Of a stretch of DNA of 64,000 nt, positions 34,117 to 42,314 are shown piece after piece. Position 1 is the first letter of the stretch. Every line of letters begins with the position of its first letter. The stretch comes from Bacteroidota bacterium. Lineage in GTDB: Bacteria; Bacteroidota; Bacteroidia; AKYH767-A; OLB10. Where the stretch lies: assembly GCA_016717325.1 (NCBI GenBank), contig JADKFV010000049.1, positions 186,001-250,000 of the forward strand, in the 5' to 3' direction. The notes beneath the pieces were generated by a model, which worked only from the letters and a program-made list of their open reading frames with translations, did no database searches and was not told where the DNA came from. The position numbers and the translations under genes are program-made.

Positions 34117-34660
34117 ATTCAAAAAACAATTATTCAAAGGGGTGGGGACAAAACTTTACTCTTCAATTTTTCAGTCTTTGAAAAGTTATGCAACATAAGG
34201 ACTATTTTATGAATACGCAACACACATGATTTAAAAAAAGATGTTTTAAGGAAATATAGCCCTTCTATTTATTAACACAGCACTACTTTGATGTTCATAA
34301 CTTTAATCTTCAAATTCCTTCAACGCCAAAAAACACGAATCACAAAAACTATTCCGCTTACAAAATGGAAATTGCAACAAATCTGAGCGTAAAATCTAAA
34401 CACTTTCTTTACCAAATTCAAGTATTTGATTCAAGAAAAATTAAACGACTCTAAATTCCGATCTATAAAAAACATCGGGTTATAGAATCTGCTTAATACA
34501 AAAGAATCAATAGCTTTAAATGAGTAGAGAAATAAATCATTTTTTTTGAACTGAATATGCTGCCAAAGGATTCAGAGCAAGAAAAAAAACAAAACGTATA
34601 TGGCTATAGTTAGAAAACAAGTAACATCTACTCCATTTATGAAAAGTCCTGAATCATTTA
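34117..34660. other. AT-rich non-coding region
   Basis: About 540 AT-rich bases between the conserved upstream region of operon B and the stop codon of the 1,180-residue lipoprotein gene. Short open stretches here lack signal, motif or plausible start, and I see no convincing terminator or RNA structure. Confidence 0.6.
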
Positions 34661-37600
34661 TCACTTAATACCTGTCTTTCGACCGCTGTAATCAATAACT
34701 TCAATAGATTTTGCATTGCCGGGTATTGCCAAGGTCCGCGATGAAGATGACAAATAGCCGGAACCAAAATACAACTCTTGCAGATGCTTTTTGCCCGAAG
34801 CATCAATATATGTTAACTTGCAATCAGTAGGTTTAGCTTTGTATATAAACACACTTGTATTATTATCGGAATTTGTTTGGCAGATTTGAGCTTTATCATT
34901 GTTATTGCAAATGATGTATTTATATTTTTGTTGTGCGTTTATAAAAACTGCTGCAGCGCCTTTCGAATTCTTATCTGCCATAAAGCCACTTTGCAAATGG
35001 CTTACAGGAGTAAAAGCACCCTTACCATCTCCTTTTAAAAATAAACCATCGAAGGCATCATTGCGCGCCAAATTAACTTCAGCGCCATAAAAATTACCTG
35101 TCAACAGTGCATCCATGTTGCCGTCATTATCAAAATCATTGGTGATTACTCCATATACAGGGGCAAATTGTGCCTGAACAGGAAGACTATTTATTTCGAA
35201 CTTTCCATTTCCTTTATTAATCAAAACCGAAGAAGAAAAATTATAGGCATAAACTTTTTGTGCACCTTTCATTTCATCGGGAGTAAAAATTTCGCTGAGT
35301 GTTTTGCCCGAATAATCATCGTAACGCAATAAACGCTTTTTCAATATTCGCATTTGATCAATAAACTCATCGCGGCCAACCAGAGGATAGATTTTTCCAT
35401 CGGGATAGGGGCTACAAAATATTGCATCAAGACTGCCATTGTCATCAAAATCTTTATAAGTAACACTGGCGGGTTGCTGTTTATCGGCTCGTAAACGTGT
35501 ATTTAACCCATAGTTGCCAATAATGTAATCTGTTAATCCATCATTATTAAAATCGGCTGCGGCAATGCTATTCCACCATCCGTTGGTTTCATTCAATCCG
35601 GCTGTTTCGGTTTGATTTGTAAATTTTCCGTTTTCATTTTTAAAAATCATTAATGGCATCCACTCTCCGGTAACTATTAAATCTAATGTGCCGCTATTAT
35701 CAAAATCGGTAAATAATGCCGCGCAAACCAAACCCGGCTTAACTAAACCTGGTGCTATTGCGGGTGTTACATCGGTAAACTTTCCATTATCATTTCGGAG
35801 TAAAAAACTACGCGGTGCTAAAGGAAACATTCCGGGCGTAATTCTTCCACCGCGAAACAAATCCAGGTCGCCATCGGCATCATAATCACCGGCTACTATG
35901 CATGAACCACTGCTGTTAAAAATTGGCAAGGAACTTTTATTTTCGGTAAAATGTCCCTTACCATCATTCAAAAATAAATGATCGTTGTATGCTGTTGAAT
36001 CATCATATTCGCTGCCACCGCTTACAATGTATAAATCATTGTCGCCATCATTATCGGTATCGAATAGCATGCATCCCATATCATCGGTTTTTGATTTTAC
36101 AATTGGGAGCGATGTTGACGAAGCGAATGTTCCATCCTTTTGTTGAATAAAAAATTTGCCGTTAGCAATTTTAGAATTGCCAATAAAAACGTCTTCCATG
36201 CCATCACCATTTATATCGGCTACTGCAACACCGGGTCCATTCTCTGAATATTTATGCGGCAATAATGGCTCACGTTTAAAATCGATATAATCGTTTTCGA
36301 TATGAGAAAAATCGAGTTTTGTCTTTTTCGTTTCATCGCTAAAAAGTTTTTTTGTGGTCTCTGGTTTTTCGTTGGCAGCAACTAAATCCGGATTATAATT
36401 GATGGTATTGGTCTTGTCATTTTTCAAATCAGTAACCTGTTGCATTTTACCATCGGGCCATTTTATTGTTGCTGTTATTGCTTCCGAATTTTTTCCTAAA
36501 CCAAAATGTATAAGCGATTGCGATGTTGACAAGAAACCGCGCATGGGCATATTATTGGCAATCTGATTGCCATTGGCATTTGCTATTTTTACTGTTGCAC
36601 CTATGGCATTGAAATTTTTTCCCGTGCCTTTCAATACAATATTTACGAAGTGATTTTCGGGCTCGGTATTCGAAGTGTTCTCGAAAACAAATGCCTGATC
36701 ATTTATATTATTTACCAACACATCCATATCGCCATCGTTATCCAAATCGGCACAGGCAGCACCTTGCGAAAAACTTGGGATGTTCATCTGGTTTTGTGCA
36801 GTAGCATTTTTAAATGTTAATCCTCCCGATTCTTTGCCATTATTAATATATAAATAGTTGCTTATTTTTATCGATGGCATTTTATTAAGCAAATCTAAAA
36901 TACTTACCGGCCTGGAAGACTGCTGACGCGCCTGCTCATTTTCATAAGCTATAAAATCTGCATTTGTAAAGTCGCGTTTGTATCCATTGGTAATATATAT
37001 ATCAAGGTATCCATCGTTATCAAAATCCTGTAATAGTGGCGTCCAGCTCCAGTCGGTAGCCTCAATGCCGGCAAGTTGACCTATTTCTGCAAAGCGATTA
37101 TTACCTTGATTTAACTGTAGATTGTTGTGCATGTATGCATATCCAAAACCCCATTTTACACCGGCCATATATTTATCGTAATCAACACGCATCATATTCA
37201 GATGTTGCCTGCGATTGTCTTCGGGCAACATATCGAGGGTGATGAGATCGGTTAATCCATCGTTGTTGATATCGCCCATATCGCTGCCCATTGAGTAAAA
37301 CGAAGTGTGTTTAAAATAATCGAAAACTTTATCGGTAAATGTTCCATTGCCATTATTAATATATAGAAAGTCGTTCATAGTGTAATCGTTGCAAACATAA
37401 ATATCGGGAAGGCCGTCACTATTATAATCTGCAATAGCGGCACTTAAACTAAATGCGAAAGAGTGCACTCCTGCACTTTTTGTAACATCGGTAAATTTAT
37501 TTCCATCGTTACGATACAATCTGTCGGTGGCAAAAGGATCTTCGGTGGCATTTTGTATGGCTTGCTTCTCAATTTTATTATCCCAGGTATAAGGATGATT

Positions 37601-38188
37601 ACAAATAAAAAGATCGAGATCATTATCAGCATCAAAATCAAAAAAATATCCCTGACTTGCATAACCTTTATCGTTAATTCCATACTGCTGCGCCTGCTCA
37701 CTAAAGGTGTTATTCTTATTATTAATGTAAAGTAAATTTGCGCGATTGGCAGGTAGGGTGTCTTGCGACCGGCATACATAAATATCGAGCCAGCCATCGC
37801 CATTTACATCAGCCATTGCAACGCCTGTGCACCAGCCTGTAGTGGCAATTTTAGATTGTAGAGTAATGTCTTGAAATTTCAAATCGCCCTTATTGATGTA
37901 TAATTTGCAAGATCCCTGATTGGCGGCAAAAAAAACATCGACCAGTCCATCGTTGTTTATGTCACCTGCAGCAACGCCCGCACCATTATAAAAATACTGA
38001 TAAGCATAAATATTTTGTGTTGCGGTTTCATTCAACGTGTTATTAAAATCGATACCGGTTTTATCGGCAGCCAGCAAATTGAATAATGGCTTTGTTGCGC
38101 TCAGATTTTCGGTTTTTCCATCATCGTTTTTTGTAGAACAACAATAAATAAAACTGAACATTAATAAGTAAATTATTTTTTTCATCAT
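34661..38188 (-). CDS. VCBS/FG-GAP lipoprotein with ASPIC/UnbV domain (large)
   Basis: About 1,175 residues from the ATG at 38188 (MMKKIIYLLMFSFIYCC, a lipoprotein signal with the cysteine near residue 16); the frame is open to 38203. Many FG-GAP blades carry calcium-type D-x-D/N-x-D-G motifs: DINNDGLVD, DVNGDGWLD, DFDADNDLD, DYNSDGLPD, DFDNDGYLD and DLDNDGDMD before the middle. An ASPIC/UnbV segment lies at about 535-620 (NFNAIGATVKI ... GFLSTSQSLIHFGLG ... KWPDGK). A second propeller follows (DINGDGMED, DTDNDGDND, DYDADGDLD, DFDNDGNMD). Such proteins are outer-membrane-attached, integrin-like propellers in Bacteroidota and often occur in sets. It is divergent from 38327-40576, which has the same domain types. 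The function is not known; ligand binding or surface attachment is the family-level guess. Confidence 0.92.
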   Translation of the reverse strand: MMKKIIYLLMFSFIYCCSTKNDDGKTENLSATKPLFNLLAADKTGIDFNNTLNETATQNIYAYQYFYNGAGVAAGDINNDGLVDVFFAANQGSCKLYINKGDLKFQDITLQSKIATTGWCTGVAMADVNGDGWLDIYVCRSQDTLPANRANLLYINNKNNTFSEQAQQYGINDKGYASQGYFFDFDADNDLDLFICNHPYTWDNKIEKQAIQNATEDPFATDRLYRNDGNKFTDVTKSAGVHSFAFSLSAAIADYNSDGLPDIYVCNDYTMNDFLYINNGNGTFTDKVFDYFKHTSFYSMGSDMGDINNDGLTDLITLDMLPEDNRRQHLNMMRVDYDKYMAGVKWGFGYAYMHNNLQLNQGNNRFAEIGQLAGIEATDWSWTPLLQDFDNDGYLDIYITNGYKRDFTNADFIAYENEQARQQSSRPVSILDLLNKMPSIKISNYLYINNGKESGGLTFKNATAQNQMNIPSFSQGAACADLDNDGDMDVLVNNINDQAFVFENTSNTEPENHFVNIVLKGTGKNFNAIGATVKIANANGNQIANNMPMRGFLSTSQSLIHFGLGKNSEAITATIKWPDGKMQQVTDLKNDKTNTINYNPDLVAANEKPETTKKLFSDETKKTKLDFSHIENDYIDFKREPLLPHKYSENGPGVAVADINGDGMEDVFIGNSKIANGKFFIQQKDGTFASSTSLPIVKSKTDDMGCMLFDTDNDGDNDLYIVSGGSEYDDSTAYNDHLFLNDGKGHFTENKSSLPIFNSSGSCIVAGDYDADGDLDLFRGGRITPGMFPLAPRSFLLRNDNGKFTDVTPAIAPGLVKPGLVCAALFTDFDNSGTLDLIVTGEWMPLMIFKNENGKFTNQTETAGLNETNGWWNSIAAADFNNDGLTDYIIGNYGLNTRLRADKQQPASVTYKDFDDNGSLDAIFCSPYPDGKIYPLVGRDEFIDQMRILKKRLLRYDDYSGKTLSEIFTPDEMKGAQKVYAYNFSSSVLINKGNGKFEINSLPVQAQFAPVYGVITNDFDNDGNMDALLTGNFYGAEVNLARNDAFDGLFLKGDGKGAFTPVSHLQSGFMADKNSKGAAAVFINAQQKYKYIICNNNDKAQICQTNSDNNTSVFIYKAKPTDCKLTYIDASGKKHLQELYFGSGYLSSSSRTLAIPGNAKSIEVIDYSGRKTGIK

Positions 38189-38246
38189 AAAGGGATGGTC
38201 CAATTTATTGATATGGTTTTTTTTGTATTTAGAAGAATTGAAAATT

Positions 38247-38254
38247 CAAATGTA
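38247..38254 (-). promoter_or_regulatory. Candidate -7 element of the large VCBS lipoprotein
   Basis: Reads TACATTTG on the minus strand, an exact TAnnTTTG, 59 bases before the ATG at 38188 in the 123-base divergent spacer. A TTG lies 24 bases upstream, slightly beyond the usual spacing. Confidence 0.35.
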
Positions 38255-38326
38255 AAATAATCTTTTGTATTTTTTCTTCAACATCATTGCATTTACTTTG
38301 CTCAATAAAATAAAATTGATAATCGT

Positions 38327-40576
38327 TTGAAAACAATCTGGGTACTAAAATATTTATGTTTTGTATTTGCAGTATTGCTATTTGCTTGTTGCACACCAAA
38401 CAATGAAAACAACAAACGAAATATAAATACCGAAGTAACCAAAAGAGAACAAAGCGAAGGCACAAAAAAAATGGTATCGATACTAAAATCGATTGCCGAC
38501 TCAGCAAAGTTTTACGATTATTTTTACCTCAATACCGAACGTGCCCAATACTATCAAAGTCGTATACCACTTATTAATGATCCAGCCGAAAAACGTGCCT
38601 TCAGAGTGCAATATGCTTACGAATTATTATCGGCCGGAAAATCACAAGAAGCAGCCACCGAGTACAAATCGCTTATTGATGAAACAATAACAAACAATAA
38701 ACAACCCGAAAAATATTTACTCGACTATCTTGCTATTTCATATTTGCGAATGGGCGAGCAGCAAAACTGTTGCAGCAGCCATAATGACGAATCGTGCATG
38801 ATTCCGATAAAAGGCAAAGGGATTCATAAAAACCGTAAAGGATCGGAAAGTGCAATTGCTATTTATGCTGAAATATTAAAAAAATATCCCGATGATTTAG
38901 GATCGCGATGGCTGCTAAATTTAGCCTTCATGACTCTGGGCGAATACCCTGAAAAAGTTCCGGTACAATGGTTAATTCCTGCAAAAGCATTCGAGTCCGA
39001 TTATAATGTGCCCAAATTTAAAGAAATAGCCACTGCCCTTAAACTCAATGCCGAAGGTATTTCGGGGGGAAGTTGTATTGAAGATTTTGATAACGATGGC
39101 TTTCTCGATATTATGTGTTCGTCATATGGCTTGCGCGATCAGATAAAATATTTTCATAACAATGGGGATGGCACATTCAGTGATAAAACTGATGCGGCAT
39201 TGCTTACAGGAATAGTAAGCGGGCTAAATTTGATACACACAGATTATAATAATGATGGGTTTGCTGATGTGCTCATTTTGCGCGGGGGCTGGCTTAATTA
39301 TGCCGGCAATCACCCCAATTCACTGTTAAAAAACAATGGTGATGGCACTTTTGATGATGTAACTATTGAAAGCGGCTTATTATCGTATCACCCCACTCAA
39401 ACAGCAGCATGGGCCGATTTTAATAGTGATGGCTGGCTGGATGTTTTTATTGGCAACGAGAGTACCGATAGTCTTCCTCATCCATGCGAATTATATTTGA
39501 ATAACAAGAACGGCACTTTTACCAATGTGGCGGCAAAGCTAAATCTTGATATTGTAAAGTTTGTAAAAGGGGTTTGTTGGGGCGATATAAATAACGATGC
39601 CAAGCCCGACTTATATGTTTCGGTTTTAACTGGGAAAAACTTATTGTATCTCAATAAAGGTGGTAAAACTATTGACGATTGGAAGTTTGAAAATATTTCT
39701 GGATCATCAGGAATTGATAATGAATACTTCAGTTTTCCGTGTTGGTTTTGGGACTATGATAACGATGGGTGGCAGGATATTTTTGTATCGGGTTACGATA
39801 TGAACCATATAAAATCTCAAATATGCGCTTCGGATTTTGCCCGGGAACTATTGAAAATGCCGCCAAATGCCGCCACTATGCATCTTTATCATAACAATGG
39901 CAACAACACATTTACAGATGTGAGCGCAAAAACCAAACTGAATAAAGTATGCTATACTATGGGTAGTAATTTTGGTGACATTGATAATGATGGTTGGTTA
40001 GACTGCTATCTCGGCACTGGTAACCCCGATTATCAAACCCTTGTACCTAACAAAATGTTTCGAAACCATGATGGAAAATACTTTGACGATGTAACAACAG
40101 CAGCAGCGGTTGGAAATGCTCAAAAAGGGCATGGTGTATCGTTTGGCGATTTGGATAACGATGGCGATCAGGATATTTTTATTAAAATGGGAGGTGCCAT
40201 AGAAGGTGACGTTTACCAAAGCCTTTTATTTGAAAATCCCGGCAATCAAAATAATTGGATAACCATAAAATGCGTAGGCGTAAAATCAAACAAAGCCGCA
40301 ATAGGAACGGCATTACAGGTGATATGCCATAACAAAGAAAATGTTTCGCGCAGCATTTTTATCAGGGTAGGCACAGGAGGTAGCTTTGGATCATCTTCAC
40401 TGCAGCAGGAAATAGGGCTTGGCGATGCGGTTGCCTTAGATTCTTTGATTATAACATGGCCCGATGGTAAAAATACTAAACAGGTTTTTTGCAATATTAA
40501 AATGAATCAAAAGATAAAAATTACCGAAGGCAATGAATCATTTGAAAAAATAGCACTGAAAAAAATTACATTTTAA
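38327..40576 (+). CDS. TPR and FG-GAP lipoprotein with ASPIC/UnbV domain
   Basis: 749 residues from a TTG start at 38327. This start is preferred because it gives a lipoprotein signal (LCFVFAVLLFACC, lipobox cysteine at about 21); the first in-frame ATG at 38471 would remove it. Residues 45-220 are helical and TPR-like (AYELLSAGKSQEAATEYKSL, YAEILKKYPDDLGSRWLL) with an odd cysteine/histidine stretch QQNCCSSHNDESCMIPIKG. Residues 245-630 hold FG-GAP blades: DFDNDGFLD, DYNNDGFAD, DFNSDGWLD, DYDNDGWQD, DIDNDGWLD, DLDNDGDQD. The ASPIC/UnbV domain (about 640-730) has GGSFGSSSLQQEIGLG and TWPDGK. It is the only substantial plus-strand gene in the window and ends 33 bases from the convergent haloperoxidase gene. 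Confidence 0.92.
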   Translation: MKTIWVLKYLCFVFAVLLFACCTPNNENNKRNINTEVTKREQSEGTKKMVSILKSIADSAKFYDYFYLNTERAQYYQSRIPLINDPAEKRAFRVQYAYELLSAGKSQEAATEYKSLIDETITNNKQPEKYLLDYLAISYLRMGEQQNCCSSHNDESCMIPIKGKGIHKNRKGSESAIAIYAEILKKYPDDLGSRWLLNLAFMTLGEYPEKVPVQWLIPAKAFESDYNVPKFKEIATALKLNAEGISGGSCIEDFDNDGFLDIMCSSYGLRDQIKYFHNNGDGTFSDKTDAALLTGIVSGLNLIHTDYNNDGFADVLILRGGWLNYAGNHPNSLLKNNGDGTFDDVTIESGLLSYHPTQTAAWADFNSDGWLDVFIGNESTDSLPHPCELYLNNKNGTFTNVAAKLNLDIVKFVKGVCWGDINNDAKPDLYVSVLTGKNLLYLNKGGKTIDDWKFENISGSSGIDNEYFSFPCWFWDYDNDGWQDIFVSGYDMNHIKSQICASDFARELLKMPPNAATMHLYHNNGNNTFTDVSAKTKLNKVCYTMGSNFGDIDNDGWLDCYLGTGNPDYQTLVPNKMFRNHDGKYFDDVTTAAAVGNAQKGHGVSFGDLDNDGDQDIFIKMGGAIEGDVYQSLLFENPGNQNNWITIKCVGVKSNKAAIGTALQVICHNKENVSRSIFIRVGTGGSFGSSSLQQEIGLGDAVALDSLIITWPDGKNTKQVFCNIKMNQKIKITEGNESFEKIALKKITF

Positions 40577-40609
40577 CTCAAAAAATAGAGTCGATTGTTA
40601 TCGCTTCGA

Positions 40610-41950
40610 TTATTTCTCAATGCCTAATTTCTCAATATAGTAATTACCAATCTCCCGCCCCAAAACCAAACTACTGTCGCAAGTAAACCGATAATGAATT
40701 CCACCATAAACCCTGGAAACACTTACTTCATTGGCGGCATCATTGAATGATTTAAATGAACGAACAGGTAAATCATATGCCAACTCCGATGAATCTGTAA
40801 AAGCTATGCTGTCGCCCAACAATTTGGTCAGTAATGTTGAAACGGCACCGCTAATCGTACTATGTCCGCTAGGATATTCGGGAAATGGAGGAGTTTGAAT
40901 ATAACTAAACCATTTGGGATCTTTCAGCTCATTTATTACGGTTATGGGACGTACCGTATTAAATTTATATTTGTAATGCCAACAGGTGATAAAAGCATCG
41001 GCCAATACCAACGAAGCATAGGTGTATGTTTGTGATGTTTGCATAGCATTGCTATTTCTACTTTTAAGAATACCACCAGTAATAGCAAGCCAATGCCCTC
41101 CCGGTGTCATTTTTTGTGCAAAGTAGGCGGCATGGCCATTAAGGTGAGCAACATTAGGATTATCGTCCCAAAACACTGCAATATTAATTTGCTCGGGAGT
41201 AAGATTTTTCGAAATATCGTAAACTTCCATTGCCGCTTTGTAGTATGCGGAATTTGCCTGCTTGTTGAAATGAATAGGAATTTGCGAATTAAACTGCCCG
41301 GGTGAGTCAATCAGAAACGGCCGGATTAGCCCCCAATAAGGCTCAACTGGCTGAGCATACGCAGGCGGTGTTAATTGCCATGCCCCGGCAGTGTCGGTAA
41401 GAGAATAGCGGGTCATTTTTCTTGTAGCTTTAAAATTATCATTCTTTGCCCACATTAAAACAGCTCCTGAAACCTGCCCTGCCCAATCAATTGAATTTTG
41501 TATCACCTGTTCATTCAATCCGGCTTTTTTCAAACTATCAACATATTTACTTTGCCACTCTTCAATAATATGTTCGCTCCAAACCAACTTCTGGGCAACA
41601 TTATTAAATGCTGTGATTGCTGCAATTTCATAATTTATACTTTTGGTTGTGTCGCATTGGGGTATGCTATCAAATCCGTTTAATACTCCTTTCAGATCTT
41701 CGTATTGTGGGTATGCGGGTCTTAGTGCCTCGTACATTGCTACATGTGAGTATGCATAAACCCGGCTTGCAAAAGGCGGAGTTAATAAATCCTCAACCAT
41801 ACAATTTGTCAGGTTTTGATTTGCATTGTGAATTAAAATAGCATCATAGGCAAATGAATCTTTACTACTTTCATTTTTGCAGGAATTATAAATAACTATT
41901 AAAGAACTTAAGCAAAAGAAAACGGGAAACGAATAATTAAACTTCTTCAT
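40610..41950 (-). CDS. Vanadium-dependent haloperoxidase / PAP2-type phosphatase
   Basis: 446 residues with an N-terminal hydrophobic signal and a cysteine in YNSCKN, a probable lipoprotein. The vanadate/phosphate pocket of the haloperoxidase-acid phosphatase superfamily is complete: K327-x6-R334-P, P-S361-G362-H363-S, and S-R413-x5-H419, where H363 would be the acid-base histidine and H419 the vanadate ligand. Length and spacing fit bacterial vanadium haloperoxidase-like proteins, which oxidise halides with peroxide. Some relatives are phosphatases, and substrate cannot be told from sequence. It lies beside two ASPIC/UnbV lipoproteins, an association I recall in other Bacteroidota, though not tested here. 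It is convergent with 38327-40576, so it is probably transcribed from its own promoter. Confidence 0.9.
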   Translation of the reverse strand: MKKFNYSFPVFFCLSSLIVIYNSCKNESSKDSFAYDAILIHNANQNLTNCMVEDLLTPPFASRVYAYSHVAMYEALRPAYPQYEDLKGVLNGFDSIPQCDTTKSINYEIAAITAFNNVAQKLVWSEHIIEEWQSKYVDSLKKAGLNEQVIQNSIDWAGQVSGAVLMWAKNDNFKATRKMTRYSLTDTAGAWQLTPPAYAQPVEPYWGLIRPFLIDSPGQFNSQIPIHFNKQANSAYYKAAMEVYDISKNLTPEQINIAVFWDDNPNVAHLNGHAAYFAQKMTPGGHWLAITGGILKSRNSNAMQTSQTYTYASLVLADAFITCWHYKYKFNTVRPITVINELKDPKWFSYIQTPPFPEYPSGHSTISGAVSTLLTKLLGDSIAFTDSSELAYDLPVRSFKSFNDAANEVSVSRVYGGIHYRFTCDSSLVLGREIGNYYIEKLGIEK

Positions 41951-42106
41951 GTTCTAAGTATAAGCAACTTCAATAAAAATATTTTTGTCTTGCACCCTGC
42001 ACTAACAGTATTGGACTGTGCTTTTGCCAATTGTTTTAATGCAATCTACAAAGCAAAAATACAAATAATTTACAATTTATTATTGCGGGAGGCGGTGGCC
42101 TCTCCG

Positions 42107-42131
42107 GTATGTTGCCGTTCCAGCAACATAC
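42107..42131. repeat. Perfect 9-bp inverted repeat in intergenic DNA
   Basis: GTATGTTGC at 42107-42115 pairs with GCAACATAC at 42123-42131 around a 7-base loop. There is no T-run on either side, so a terminator is unlikely. It lies in the locally GC-rich stretch upstream of the haloperoxidase gene. It may be an RNA leader structure, an extragenic palindrome or the remnant of a mobile element. Confidence 0.55.
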
Positions 42132-42262
42132 AATGTGCTTCGCACCCTTCCTTTTTGCGGCTGCGTATACGGTTATGGTTAGTTTCGCCTTCTCTTATGT
42201 TTTCAAAAAGAATTCCTACCAACAAAAAATAATTTTACAAACACATTGCACTCTTATAAAAC

Positions 42263-42293
42263 AAAAACGCCCCGCATAATGCGAGGCGATTTT
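42263..42293 (-). terminator. Terminator hairpin after adhesin C
   Basis: On the minus strand CGCCTCGCA pairs with TGCGGGGCG (one U-G wobble) around a 3-base loop and is followed by five T. It starts about 22 bases past the stop codon of locus C. It closely resembles the hairpin after locus B (12916-12944), with substitutions in one arm, as expected if the 3' end was duplicated with the gene. Confidence 0.8.
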
Positions 42294-42314
42294 GTTACTA
42301 TTCTTTAGTGAAGT

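Larger units (their letters stand above)
41951..42314. other. Intergenic region between haloperoxidase gene and locus C
   Basis: Holds the terminator of locus C and presumably the haloperoxidase promoter. A TATTTTTG element (42054-42061, minus strand) fits TAnnTTTG, 104 bases before the start. The stretch about 42085-42200 is visibly more GC-rich than its surroundings and contains a 9-bp hairpin. No protein-coding gene is supported. Confidence 0.6.

Noticed and set aside
34030..34212. Possible small gene upstream of operon B
   Set aside because: Overlaps the conserved upstream region, has no start signal, and the equivalent frame cannot be followed in the sister copy before the window ends.
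38229..38507. Minus-strand frame of 92 codons in the divergent spacer
   Set aside because: Overlaps the start and signal peptide of the TPR/FG-GAP lipoprotein and has no recognisable domain.
38471..40576. ATG start for the TPR/FG-GAP lipoprotein
   Set aside because: Would remove the lipoprotein signal and lipobox cysteine encoded from the TTG at 38327.
41990..42232. Possible 80-codon gene upstream of the haloperoxidase gene
   Set aside because: No signal, motif or start context, and it runs through the hairpin; more likely non-coding.
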